Assembly: GCA_963729325.1 (NCBI GenBank)
Contig: CAVSNS010000051.1
Span: forward strand, 186,001 to 250,000
Length of the DNA stretch: 64,000 nucleotides
Direction of reading: 5' to 3'
From: JABCYV01 sp963729325
GTDB taxonomy: Bacteria; Acidobacteriota; Terriglobia; Terriglobales; Acidobacteriaceae
The position numbers were made by a program, and so were the translations under genes. A model generated the notes under the pieces. The model made no database searches. It was not told the DNA's origin and saw only the letters and a list, made by a program, of their open reading frames with translations. Shown here in pieces: positions 16,048 to 25,112 of the stretch (the stretch's first letter is position 1; each line of letters starts with the position of its first letter).

Positions 16048-18539
16048 AACTTCTCCGATCCAAACGCGGCAGAGCGACGGCTGTTGTTGTGCTCTTACTC
16101 GCACTCTTTCTCGTGCGTCCCGGGGCGCAACGGCTAAAAAACCGAATTGTGCGTTCGATCGGCCTGGCAATAGGACGAGAGGTGGATGTTGGTTCGGTAC
16201 GACTGCGTGTTCTGCCTCCCAGTTTCGAGCTGGATAATTTTGCGATTCACGATGACCCTGGGTTCAGCGCTGAGCCCCTGCTTCGTTCTCAGGAAGTGAC
16301 AGCTGCGCTGCGCCTGAGCTCTTTTTTGCGGGGGCGGTTGGAGGTTGCTCATCTCAGCCTCACCGAGCCGAGCCTGAACCTGGTGCGCAATGCCGACGGA
16401 CACTGGAATCTTGAGAACCTCGTGTTGCGGGCGGCCCAAACGCCGGTAGCTCCCACGGCTAAGTCAAGAACCGAAAGCCGCCCCGCATTTCCGTATATTG
16501 AAGCCGTCCGCGGTCGCATCAACGTCAAGTTCGGCACGGAAAAGAAGCCCTACGCTCTGACGGACGCCGACTTCGCACTTTGGCAAGATTCGGAAAACAG
16601 CTGGGGTATGCGGTTAAAGGCACAGCCGGTGCGAACTGATTTCAACCTCACCGACACCGGGAGCCTCGAAATCAACGGATCCTGGCAGAGGGCGGCGAGT
16701 TTGCGCGAAACACCACTGCAGTTCAGCCTGCAATGGAACCGCCCCCAACTGGGCCAGGTCACCAAGCTGGTTTACGGCAATGACAAGGGCTGGCGGGGAT
16801 CGGTCAGGCTGTCGGCAACGCTATTGGGGTCCCCTGCGGACCTGACGGTGGGCACAGATGCTTCCGTCGAGGACTTTCGACGTTACGACATCCCAGAAGG
16901 CGGTGCCATGAGGTTGGTGGCCCGGTGCAGCGCACACTACAGTTCGGTTGACCATGCACTCTCCAACCTGGCGTGCCAAGCCCCGGTGAGAGAAGGTCTG
17001 ATCCTACTCGGCGGCAACATCGCGGCCCGATCGGGCACCCTCAGATATCATCTAGCCCTGGTTGCTCGAGATGTGCCCATGCAGTCCCTGGTGGAATTGG
17101 CACGTCACGCCAAGAAAAACATTCCCGATGACCTGGCGGCGACGGGCAAACTGGACGCCAATGTCAACGTCATTCGGGGAGACGGTGAAGACGCGATCTG
17201 GGAAGGCGGGGGCGAGACCCGCGGCTTCAGCCTAGGATCAAAGCTCACCAAGACGGAACTGGTCCTCGACCGAATTCCATTCGTCATTTCGCAGACACCA
17301 AATCTGAAGCAAATTGCTAAGAATCGACGGATCCAGGTCAGTCGGATGCGCGCCAACCCCGGAGTTGAGCAGGCCCAGTCACACCCCTACCTGGACGTCG
17401 GCCCTTTTAGCTTGCCGCTGGGAGCGTCCTCGCCCGTCGACTTCCGCGGAGAAGTCTCGCGTTCGGGCTACAACCTTTCAATCCGGGGAGACGCGCAAGT
17501 GCAGCGGCTATTGCAGGCGGCAAGGACGGTGGGACTTCCCACCTCTCAACCCGCCGCCGATGGGGTTGCCAAACTCGATCTGCAGCTCGGCGGCGCTTGG
17601 TCGGGATTCGTCGCACCCAAGGCGATGGGAACTGTTCAACTGCACTCGGTTCGCGCGGAAGTGCGCGGTTTGAACGCGCCGCTGGAAATTGCTTTTGCGA
17701 ACCTTCTACTGAACCGGGATGACATCAATGTACGGAATATCGCGGCCACCATTGCAGGCAGTACGTGGCACGGTTCGGTGCTGCTGGCACGGCAATGTGC
17801 GCCGCCAGGCACGTGCCCAGTTCGCTTCGATCTGCACGCGGATGCGGTCGCGACCGATGCACTGAATCAACTGCTCAGTCCACATCCCAAGAAGGGGCCT
17901 TGGTATCGCTTCTTGAGCTCGTCAGCACAGTCCAGGCCGCCCTTCCTGGCTTCGCTGCGCGCGGTAGGAAAGCTATCTGCAAATCGAGTGTTGGTTCACA
18001 AGCTGGTTGCCACTAAAGTTTCAGCCAACGTCGAATTGCAGGACGGCAAGTTGCGGCTAGCTGATCTGCACGGAGAGCTTCTGGGCGGCAGGCATTTGGG
18101 CGAGTGGAAGGCGGATTTCACCACCAAGCCGCCAGAATACAGCGGCACCGGCACGCTGGAGCGAGTTTCCCTGGGACAAGTAGCCGAATTCATGCGAGAC
18201 AGCTGGATCACCGGCACTGCAACCGCCACCTACCACTTGACCCTTTCTGGTTTGAGCGCGACCGAACTGCTCTCCTCCGCCAATGCAAGCTTGCAGGTAG
18301 ATGCGCATGACGGCTCGCTGCCTCACGTCACGCTGGCGGGTATAAAGGGGTCGCTGCGCATGAATCGCTTTGTGGGACACCTGCTTTTCAGTGATGGCAA
18401 GTTCGAAATCCAGGAAGGCAAACTCGAAACTCCGGACAGCATCTATCAGGTTAGCGGCACCGCTTCTCTGGATCGCATTCTGGATGTGAAACTCGATACG
18501 CGAGGGCGCTCCCGGCATATAGCATTACTGGTACGCTAA
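16044..18539 (+). CDS. AsmA-family large envelope protein
   Basis: About 830 residues. A single N-terminal membrane helix (ATAVVVLLLALFLVRP) is followed by a long beta-rich repeat region with AsmA-type features: RLRVLPPSFELDNFAIHDDP, then RLEVAHLSLTEPSLNLVRN and GHWNLENLV. AsmA-like proteins span the periplasm and are linked to lipid transport and outer-membrane biogenesis. The TTG at 16044 overlaps the lepB stop; a GTG at 16017 is an alternative. Past about 18500 the frame seems wrong. An alternative frame gives SITGTLTEPHVAVALPPETQ and ends at 18598 in ATGA overlap with the next gene, so a net +2/-1 shift near 18502-18520 is likely. Confidence 0.85.
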   Translation: MKLLRSKRGRATAVVVLLLALFLVRPGAQRLKNRIVRSIGLAIGREVDVGSVRLRVLPPSFELDNFAIHDDPGFSAEPLLRSQEVTAALRLSSFLRGRLEVAHLSLTEPSLNLVRNADGHWNLENLVLRAAQTPVAPTAKSRTESRPAFPYIEAVRGRINVKFGTEKKPYALTDADFALWQDSENSWGMRLKAQPVRTDFNLTDTGSLEINGSWQRAASLRETPLQFSLQWNRPQLGQVTKLVYGNDKGWRGSVRLSATLLGSPADLTVGTDASVEDFRRYDIPEGGAMRLVARCSAHYSSVDHALSNLACQAPVREGLILLGGNIAARSGTLRYHLALVARDVPMQSLVELARHAKKNIPDDLAATGKLDANVNVIRGDGEDAIWEGGGETRGFSLGSKLTKTELVLDRIPFVISQTPNLKQIAKNRRIQVSRMRANPGVEQAQSHPYLDVGPFSLPLGASSPVDFRGEVSRSGYNLSIRGDAQVQRLLQAARTVGLPTSQPAADGVAKLDLQLGGAWSGFVAPKAMGTVQLHSVRAEVRGLNAPLEIAFANLLLNRDDINVRNIAATIAGSTWHGSVLLARQCAPPGTCPVRFDLHADAVATDALNQLLSPHPKKGPWYRFLSSSAQSRPPFLASLRAVGKLSANRVLVHKLVATKVSANVELQDGKLRLADLHGELLGGRHLGEWKADFTTKPPEYSGTGTLERVSLGQVAEFMRDSWITGTATATYHLTLSGLSATELLSSANASLQVDAHDGSLPHVTLAGIKGSLRMNRFVGHLLFSDGKFEIQEGKLETPDSIYQVSGTASLDRILDVKLDTRGRSRHIALLVR

Positions 18540-18594
18540 CCGAACCACATGTGGCCGTGGCCTTGCCTCCCGAGACGCAAGCTGCACTGAAACC

Positions 18595-19188
18595 ATGAGG
18601 AAGTTTCTGACGTTTCTTCTTGCCGTAATCCTCTTAGCTGCCCTCCCTGAAATTCAATCGGCTCAAACTCATTCTTCTGTGAACTCTGCAGCTGTTGCCA
18701 GTATGCAACGCAAATTGGAGCACGTGCAGAGCAACGGCGCGTTGGCGCACCCGGATACCGCTTCGACGGAGTTCTCTGAGCAGGAGATTAATTCCTACTT
18801 TGCGTCCGGGAACGTCAAGCTGCCAGTCGGGGTGCAATCTGCTACCTTTCAAGGCCAGCCGGGGATCGTGACTTCGACGGCGCGAGTTGACTTCGATCAA
18901 CTCAAGACGGGGCGCAATTCTTCGAATCCGCTACTGTCGGTCTTTACCGGAGTTCATGATGTCGTGGTGGTAGCCCACGCTCACGGCATCGGTGGACAGG
19001 GTTTCGTTCACGTCGACTCGGTGTCGCTCGACGGTGTGGAGATCCCCGCTTTCGTGCTGCAGATTTTCGTTCAAAAATATCTTCAGCCGCGGTATCCCAA
19101 TATCGGCTTGGATTCACGATTTGCGTTACCCGATCGCGTCGACACGGCAACTGTTGGACTGCATACCCTCACGCTTACACAAAAATAG
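18595..19188 (+). CDS. secreted protein of unknown function
   Basis: A 197-residue exported protein with signal peptide MRKFLTFLLAVILLAALP, cleaved near residue 23 (IQSAQ). The mature domain has alternating strands (VQSATFQGQPGIVTSTARVD, VVVVAHAHGIGGQGFVHVDS), resembling the lipid-binding LmeA/DUF2993-type fold in pattern only. Its ATG sits in an ATGA overlap with the restored end of the AsmA gene, so the two are probably coupled and may share an envelope-lipid role. Not a recognised family. Confidence 0.72.
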   Translation: MRKFLTFLLAVILLAALPEIQSAQTHSSVNSAAVASMQRKLEHVQSNGALAHPDTASTEFSEQEINSYFASGNVKLPVGVQSATFQGQPGIVTSTARVDFDQLKTGRNSSNPLLSVFTGVHDVVVVAHAHGIGGQGFVHVDSVSLDGVEIPAFVLQIFVQKYLQPRYPNIGLDSRFALPDRVDTATVGLHTLTLTQK

Positions 19189-19209
19189 CCGGACCAGGCT
19201 GATTAGACT

Positions 19210-20904
19210 CTATGGCGCATAACCCGCGCCTCGAAGTACCCTGCCCGGCTTGGCTCCCGTCATCTTTCCTTGATCGATCACGGGAACGCCATTCACTAGC
19301 ACATACTCCATTCCCTGAGACAGTTGGTTAGGATTCTCGAAGGTGGCCAAGTCTCGGACGTTTGCGGGATCAAAAATGACCACGTCCGCCCACATTCCGG
19401 TTTTCAGGACTCCGCGATCGGTCAGCCTCATGCGCTGCGCCGGCAGAGCTGAAAACTTGCGGATCGCGTCTTCGAGGGTCAACTTCTTTTCCTCTCGCAC
19501 ATATTTCCGCAAGATTCGTGGAAACGTGCCGTAGGCACGTGGATGCGGATGCTCCTGACCTAGGATTCCGTCCGGTGAAGTGCCGGACGAATCGTTGTCC
19601 AACGAGACCCAGGGTTGCTGCAGGGCCAGGACAACGTCCGGCTCCGACATGCCGAACACCGCAACTTCGGTAAAGGCATTGTCTTCAATCAGCAGATCGA
19701 AGAGTGTGTCCATCGGATCTTTGTTCCACAGTTTGGCTATTTCAGCGAGCGTCTTACCTTGCAGCGGTAACAGTTTGGGATTCTGTACCGCACAAATCAA
19801 GACACTTTGCGGACCGGAAATTTCCTGCCATTCATTGTCCCAATCTCTCGACGGAGTCATCAAGTCTTTGCGGATGCGAGCTCGGGTGGTGGGATCTTTG
19901 AGACGCTCAATCAGCTTGGCATCACCACCATCGTGCGCCCAGGCCGGAACAAACGCTGACATGCCATTCGACCACGCGGTGTAGGCATAAGTATTGGCGG
20001 AAACATCCACGCCTTGCGACCGAGCCAGGTTTATTTTCGCCACGACTTCCGGCATGCGTCCCCAGTTTGCTTTGCCCGCTACTTTGATGTGCCAGATTTC
20101 AACGGGAAGGTGGCCTTCCCGTCCAATGCGCAGCGCTTCATCGATCCCGTCGAGCACCGCATCGCTTTCGCTGCGCATGTGAGTAGCATAAACTCCGCCG
20201 AATTTCGAGGCTTCGCCCGCCAGGGCAATCAGTTCTTCAGTTTTCGCATAGGGGGCCGGCGCGTATTCCAGAGAGGTCGAAACTCCAACCGCGCCATCCC
20301 GCATGGCCTGCCGCACCAGTTCTTTCATTTGTTCGAGCTGCGTAGTAGTCGGCTGCTTGTCGTCGTCGCCCAACACCATGCGGCGAACTTGGGTTGCACC
20401 CACATAAGTGGCGAGGTTGATTCCCATTCCCTGCTTCTCCAGCCGCGTGAAGTACTGCCGCAGAGTCCGCCAGTCGGGGGTGATGTGGTAGTGATCGTAG
20501 GTGGTTTTGTCGGCCTGGATGATGGCGTCATTCAGCGGCGCCACCGATCCACCTTCGCCCGTGATTTCAGTAGTGATTCCCTGATAGATTTTCGAGGGCA
20601 GACGCGGATCAACGAAAATCGTAAGTTCGGATTGACCGAGCATGTCAATGAAGCCGGGGGCAACCGCCATGCCGTGGGCATCAATCGTGCGCGAACGCGA
20701 GGCCGCACTCAAGTTACCGATAGCGGCGACCCTGCCGCTGCGAATACCTAGGTCACCGGAATACCAGGGCGACCCGGTGCCGTCGATGATATGACCGTTG
20801 GTGATGACGAGGTCGAAATGCGGCTGTGCCCCAACCTGCGACCAAAGCTCGCAGGCGCAGAGGACGAAGAGAACAGAAATCAGCGTTCTTAGAGAAGACC
20901 GCAT
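19210..20904 (-). CDS. N-acyl-D-amino-acid deacylase-like amidohydrolase, secreted
   Basis: About 564 residues. MRSSLRTLISVLFVLCACELW is a signal peptide, so the enzyme is exported; the ATG at 20904 has a GAGAG site upstream (alternative ATG 20925). The composite N- and C-terminal domains (HIIDGTGSPWYSGDLGIRSG; DVVIFDP) match the D-aminoacylase/amidohydrolase-3 family. Two histidine regions are kept (YATHMRSESD, IWHIKVAGK). But the strand-1 HxH is replaced (PGFIDMLGQSE instead of GFIDxHxHxD), and the usual Gly-Asn-Cys-Gly region reads GEGGSVAP. Activity may therefore differ from true D-aminoacylases. Confidence 0.82.
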   Translation of the reverse strand: MRSSLRTLISVLFVLCACELWSQVGAQPHFDLVITNGHIIDGTGSPWYSGDLGIRSGRVAAIGNLSAASRSRTIDAHGMAVAPGFIDMLGQSELTIFVDPRLPSKIYQGITTEITGEGGSVAPLNDAIIQADKTTYDHYHITPDWRTLRQYFTRLEKQGMGINLATYVGATQVRRMVLGDDDKQPTTTQLEQMKELVRQAMRDGAVGVSTSLEYAPAPYAKTEELIALAGEASKFGGVYATHMRSESDAVLDGIDEALRIGREGHLPVEIWHIKVAGKANWGRMPEVVAKINLARSQGVDVSANTYAYTAWSNGMSAFVPAWAHDGGDAKLIERLKDPTTRARIRKDLMTPSRDWDNEWQEISGPQSVLICAVQNPKLLPLQGKTLAEIAKLWNKDPMDTLFDLLIEDNAFTEVAVFGMSEPDVVLALQQPWVSLDNDSSGTSPDGILGQEHPHPRAYGTFPRILRKYVREEKKLTLEDAIRKFSALPAQRMRLTDRGVLKTGMWADVVIFDPANVRDLATFENPNQLSQGMEYVLVNGVPVIDQGKMTGAKPGRVLRGAGYAP

Positions 20905-20966
20905 CGGAGTTAACTCTCGTTTCATTCGGAAGCCGATGATATCGGGGAGTCATTTCGCACGACGAT

Positions 20967-22316
20967 TCAGATTTTAGTCGGGGCAGAGCGAGCAGTCAGC
21001 ATCCTTTGCCGCCAGCCCAAACCCAGCCCCAATAAACTCCAAATTCCCAGCGCCAACCATTCGTACCGGCTGAAGTGACCTGGGATTCCTGGCAAAATTT
21101 TCATTAGTATCATGAGCAGACCAACTAATGCTCCCACGGCCGCCACGAAACGCCTGCCGGGCGCAGGGCCCATCCGATAATAGGCGGCGCATGCTGCCAG
21201 CCAGCCAGCGGCGGAAGCAACCGAACCAACTTCCGTAATGGGCACGAGAATCGCGTCGCCCAGAAACATGCACGCTGCCGTGGCGAGTCCGACGCAAGTC
21301 ACCGCGACCGATGGAGTCTGATTTCGCGGGTGGACAGCACCCACGCGGGCGTCCACCAGCCGCCGACGGCCCATGGCGAACAGCAGCCGGCTGGCCGCGA
21401 GCAGATTTCCATTGAATACCTTGAACAGAGAAAGCAGCGCCGCGGCCAGAATCACGCTCACAATCCAACGCGAGCCAACGGCGCGCTCAAATGCGACCGC
21501 GGTCATAAATTTCTGGTTGGTGAGTTCTTTCCATGGAGCAGCGTAACTAGTTGCGGCGATCACGATCGTGTAGAAAAGGATTCCCACGATGATCGCCATC
21601 CAGATTGCCGTGAGGAATCCGCCACTGCGGAACTCGGGACTAGCTTCCTCAGCCGCCTTGGCGACTGACTCGTAGCCGGTCATGAAATAGGGCACGATTT
21701 GCAGGACCAGCAGCACGGAAACAAATCCGCTGTGAGTGAACAGAGGCGGAAAATTTCGCGGCGAGCCTTTGCTGACCCCGAAGGTGACAAATACAACGAA
21801 CAGCGCCAGCGTGCCAAAGGCCGTCCAATTCTGGAAGGTGGCGCTGAGCCGGACGCCACGATAATTCAGAATGGTGAGAAGCGCGGTCAATCCCAGCCCA
21901 ATAATTACGTGGGGCAAATAGACCGGACGGCCTGCAATCCGGTAGAGCTCCATCGAGTCGAGCGAAGGAAAAATGTAGCCGGCGATTCTTCCCACGGCCA
22001 CTGCTTCCCAAGGGCAGACGATGAAATACGAGAGAATCATCATCCATCCTGTCGCGAAGCTGACTGACCTGGGAAAAACTTTCGCGGTGTACGCGACCTC
22101 GCCCCCGGCGTCGGGCATGGCCATCACCAACTGACCGTAGACGTAGCCGATGGGGAGCAGCAGAGCACCACCGATGGCGAAGCCGAGGATTGCGCCCAGA
22201 ACTCCGCCGCGCAACAGCCAGTCGTCCATGACGACCAGCCATCCGACACCCACCATGGTTCCCCAGCCCAGGGTGAAGTAGTCGACGACGCGGAGTTTGC
22301 GAGCGAGATTGGTCAC
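20967..22316 (-). CDS. APC-superfamily amino acid/amine permease
   Basis: A 449-residue transporter with about 12 membrane segments. The first reads LGWGTMVGVGWLVVMDDWL and corresponds to the unwound TM1 of APC carriers; PYFMTGYESVAKAAEEA is the TM6 signature (FxGFE-like) of the superfamily. It uses a GTG start. It probably takes up an amino acid or polyamine. It lies between a secreted amidohydrolase and an agmatinase-family enzyme on the same strand, so amine or arginine-derived nitrogen use is a reasonable but unproved theme. Confidence 0.85.
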   Translation of the reverse strand: MTNLARKLRVVDYFTLGWGTMVGVGWLVVMDDWLLRGGVLGAILGFAIGGALLLPIGYVYGQLVMAMPDAGGEVAYTAKVFPRSVSFATGWMMILSYFIVCPWEAVAVGRIAGYIFPSLDSMELYRIAGRPVYLPHVIIGLGLTALLTILNYRGVRLSATFQNWTAFGTLALFVVFVTFGVSKGSPRNFPPLFTHSGFVSVLLVLQIVPYFMTGYESVAKAAEEASPEFRSGGFLTAIWMAIIVGILFYTIVIAATSYAAPWKELTNQKFMTAVAFERAVGSRWIVSVILAAALLSLFKVFNGNLLAASRLLFAMGRRRLVDARVGAVHPRNQTPSVAVTCVGLATAACMFLGDAILVPITEVGSVASAAGWLAACAAYYRMGPAPGRRFVAAVGALVGLLMILMKILPGIPGHFSRYEWLALGIWSLLGLGLGWRQRMLTARSAPTKI

Positions 22317-22346
22317 GCGCGCTTAGGCTTTATCATTGTGAAGCTC

Positions 22347-22430
22347 TGTCATTCTGAGCGAAGCGAAGAACCTCTGCATTTCGATTGCGGCGGACGATTG
22401 CACAGGTCCTTCGCTTCGCTCAGGATGACA
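22347..22430. repeat. imperfect inverted repeat in the permease/agmatinase gap
   Basis: The left arm at 22347-22373 (TGTCATTCTGAGCGAAGCGA...) and right arm at 22404-22430 (...TCGCTTCGCTCAGGATGACA) are near-perfect inverses, with about 30 bases between. Elements of the form 'TCATTCTGAGCGAAGCGAAG' are widely dispersed intergenic repeats in bacterial genomes (recalled). It could also act as a transcription barrier between the two minus-strand genes. Confidence 0.75.
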
Positions 22431-22454
22431 AACTTGGGATGACAAAAATAGCGC

Positions 22455-23399
22455 TTAGAACAAGCAGAGCAACTCAAACAACAGGTTCGCCGCCAGCAGA
22501 GAGGTGATCTCTCCGTTGTCATACGGAGGCGAAACTTCTACCAAGTCGCACCCCACCAGCTTCAGACCTTTCAGACAGCGCACTAAATCGAGAATCTGTG
22601 CACTGGATAGGCCGCCCACTTGCGGCGTACCCGTGCCCGGTGCGAACGCAGGATCAACAACATCAATATCGAGAGTAAGGTACACCGGCCGATTGCGAAG
22701 TTTCTTCAAGTGCCGTTTGACCAACTCGACTCCGCCCTGATGAAACTCCTCTGAAGTCACGATCTGAATGTGATGCTTGTGGGCAAACTCGAAGTCGCCA
22801 TCCGAGTACACCTGGCCACGCAGGCCGACCTGCAACGCGTAGCCTTCTTCGATCAGTCCTTCCTCGACCGCATATTTCACGGGCGTGCCGTGGGAGTGTG
22901 GGCTGCCGAAATAGCCGCCCCAAGTGTCGCCATGAGCGTCCAACTGGACGAAAGCCACAGGGCCAAACTGCTTATGGATGGCGCGCAAGATGGGCAGCAG
23001 AATGGAGTGATCTCCGCCGACACAGACCGGCCTCGCACCAGCTCGGAGTACCTCGCCCAGTTGTTCCGCGATGCGGCGATAGGTGTCTTCAATAGAGAGT
23101 GGGTTGATCGAGAGATCGCCAAAATCAGCGATACGCCACTTCTCGAACGGATTGACCTTTAGCACCGGATTCCACGGCCGGATCATGGCCGACTGAACGC
23201 GAATGTTGCGGGGTCCGAAGCGCGGACCGGGACGGTAAGTAGTGCCCCCGTCGAACGGAACGCCTATTAGTGCGAGGTCGAGTTCTTCCGCTCTTGGAAT
23301 ATGCGGGAGCCGCATGAACGTGGGCACGCCGGAGAAGCGTGGATAAACCAGAGCGTCTACGGGCCGCGGATGCGGTTTTGCACTCTTCTTGGGTTTCAT
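22455..23399 (-). CDS. speB: agmatinase/arginase-family ureohydrolase
   Basis: About 314 residues from the ATG at 23399; earlier in-frame starts reach 23468. The binuclear manganese site is intact: GGDHS (about residues 129-133), DAHGD, and DIDVVDP. LALIGVPFDGGTTYRPGPRFGP is the family N-terminal loop. These enzymes hydrolyse agmatine, arginine or guanidino acids to urea. The closest general pattern is agmatinase, giving putrescine, but substrate cannot be fixed from motifs. The permease next door on the same strand may import the substrate. Symbol is provisional. Confidence 0.85.
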   Translation of the reverse strand: MKPKKSAKPHPRPVDALVYPRFSGVPTFMRLPHIPRAEELDLALIGVPFDGGTTYRPGPRFGPRNIRVQSAMIRPWNPVLKVNPFEKWRIADFGDLSINPLSIEDTYRRIAEQLGEVLRAGARPVCVGGDHSILLPILRAIHKQFGPVAFVQLDAHGDTWGGYFGSPHSHGTPVKYAVEEGLIEEGYALQVGLRGQVYSDGDFEFAHKHHIQIVTSEEFHQGGVELVKRHLKKLRNRPVYLTLDIDVVDPAFAPGTGTPQVGGLSSAQILDLVRCLKGLKLVGCDLVEVSPPYDNGEITSLLAANLLFELLCLF

Positions 23400-23519
23400 A
23401 GAGTGGCGCGAATTATAAAGCATCACCACCGACACACGATTCGCTGAATCCCCACCAGCCGAAATCAACCCTTCGGTATGCTATGGTTTACCGTTCCATA
23501 ATCACAAGAAGAGGCAGCC

Positions 23520-24334
23520 ATGCCCCGATACGAATATCGTCCTCTAAACCCAATCCCGGCGGCAGAGAAAACATTCCTGGGATGGATTGAACAACTCGAC
23601 CAGGCCTTCGCAGGCCGCGACATTGACAAGCGCAGCGACGTGGTCCGCGAAAACTCTGCACCAACTTTATCTCGGACGCCCTTATGCCGCCCCCGCTCCG
23701 ACAGCGTCCGCTCGCCGAACAGGCCCTCGTCCATTCCTTCGATCCGCGGAATGCCACCCTCGAACCGGAGTACTACGGCGATGTCGACGCCGCGAAATAT
23801 GCCGAGCGCAAGCCGCTGATCTGGTTCTGGATGATGTATGACCGCTCTCCCGTCGGCCTGAATCACTGGCTGGGATTCCGGGTGCGTGCCATGCTTGCCC
23901 GCCACATATTCAAATTCTGCGGCAAGAATGTGAAGATCTTCCACGGAGTTGAGGTCTCATTCGGCTACAACCTGACAGTTGAAGACAATTGCACCATCCA
24001 CAAATACGTTCTGCTAGACGATCGCGGCGAGCTCATTATTCACGCCGGCAGTTCCATCTCCGACTACGCCAATGTTTACTCCCACGCCCATGACCTCAAC
24101 GACGGCATGATCGTTAGCAATCACAAGACGGAAATCGGACCCAAGGCGCGGGTCACGTATCACGCCACCGTGTTAAGCGGAGTGAAAGTTGCCGAGCATG
24201 GGATGGTAGGCTCGATGGGCGTGGCCTCGAAAGATGTGCCGCCCTTCACTATTGTCGCCGGAATTCCTGCCAAGCCGATCAAGGTGAAATCAATTGCGCC
24301 AGAGGAAGCAAAGAAAGCGTTGGAAAAGTCGTGA
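23520..24334 (+). CDS. left-handed beta-helix (hexapeptide) acyltransferase with two +1 frameshifts
   Basis: Three frames make one protein of about 270 residues. The first gives MPRYEYRPLNPIPAAEKTF and LDQAFAGRDIDKR. The second gives TLHQLYLGRPYAAP. The third (from 23684) gives LRQRPLAEQALVHSFDPRN and the rest. Dropping one A from AAAA (23650-23653) and one C from CCCCC (23690-23694) joins them cleanly. The C-terminal 140 residues carry hexapeptide coils: GYNLTVEDNCTIHKYVLLDD, then ISDYANVYSHAHD and GMVGSMGVASKDVPP. They end in VAGIPAKPIK, typical of O-acetyltransferases. Acceptor unknown. It is probably intact in the living cell. Confidence 0.85.
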
Positions 24335-24434
24335 GAATGCAAGCTCTAAGCACGGGCATGACCCGCGTAGTTGAGCAGGCGGAATGCGCTCACTGATGTT
24401 AGTATCGAAGCCAAACTTGAAGTGACAACCCGGC

Positions 24435-25112
24435 ATGACCCTGCAACATGTTGACATCCTGTTCCAGTTGATCGTGTTTCTTTTTGCGATCAGCATCCAT
24501 GAGTCGGCGCACGCGTGGATGGCAAATCGATGCGGCGATCCGACCGCTCGTATGCTGGGACGAATTTCGCTCAACCCGATCCGCCATATCGATCCCGTGG
24601 GCACGGTTCTGCTGCCGCTAATCGCTCTGGTTACCCATTTTCCAATGCTGGGATGGGCCAAGCCCACGCCCGTGGACCCACGCAATTTCAAGAACCTGGT
24701 GTGGGATGACATTCTTACGACCTTGGCTGGACCGGCGAGCAATTTCATTGTCGCGACAAGCGCCGCCATCTTACTAGCGGCCATCGCCTTGATCGCGCCC
24801 GGAGGACGGCCGGCGGTCGGAAGCGTCCTTAACGGTCTTATCTTCAGCGATTCTCTCTTAGTGCCCGTCAGCTTATTTCTATATGAATTGATGGAAATCA
24901 ACATCGTCCTCGGAGTGTTTAACCTTATTCCGGTTCCCCCATTGGATGGGAGCCACGTGCTGCGTCATTTTCTTTCCGAGAACTTGCGGCGTGCGTATGA
25001 CACGATGGGCATTTTCGGACTAATCGCATTGGTGTATCTCGGGGGTGGTCTTCTGCGAGCGCTGATCCTGCCCGTGCTAGACCTCTACCGTTCCATTCTG
25101 CTGAAAGTCTGA
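24435..25112 (+). CDS. site-2 protease-like M50 membrane metallopeptidase
   Basis: A 225-residue integral membrane zinc peptidase. HESAH (about residues 22-26) in the first helix supplies two ligands and the catalytic Glu. LIPVPPLDGSHVL near residues 164-176 supplies the second-site Asp (the NxxPxxxLDG-type motif). About five membrane segments are visible. No PDZ domain is present, so it belongs to the small 'FMN/YwhC-like' M50 group rather than RseP. Its TGA overlaps the trpS ATG by one base (25112), so the two are co-translated. Substrate unknown. Confidence 0.88.
   Translation: MTLQHVDILFQLIVFLFAISIHESAHAWMANRCGDPTARMLGRISLNPIRHIDPVGTVLLPLIALVTHFPMLGWAKPTPVDPRNFKNLVWDDILTTLAGPASNFIVATSAAILLAAIALIAPGGRPAVGSVLNGLIFSDSLLVPVSLFLYELMEINIVLGVFNLIPVPPLDGSHVLRHFLSENLRRAYDTMGIFGLIALVYLGGGLLRALILPVLDLYRSILLKV

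Noticed and set aside
15271..16170. Minus-strand frame of 299 codons
   Set aside because: Antisense to the intact signal peptidase gene.
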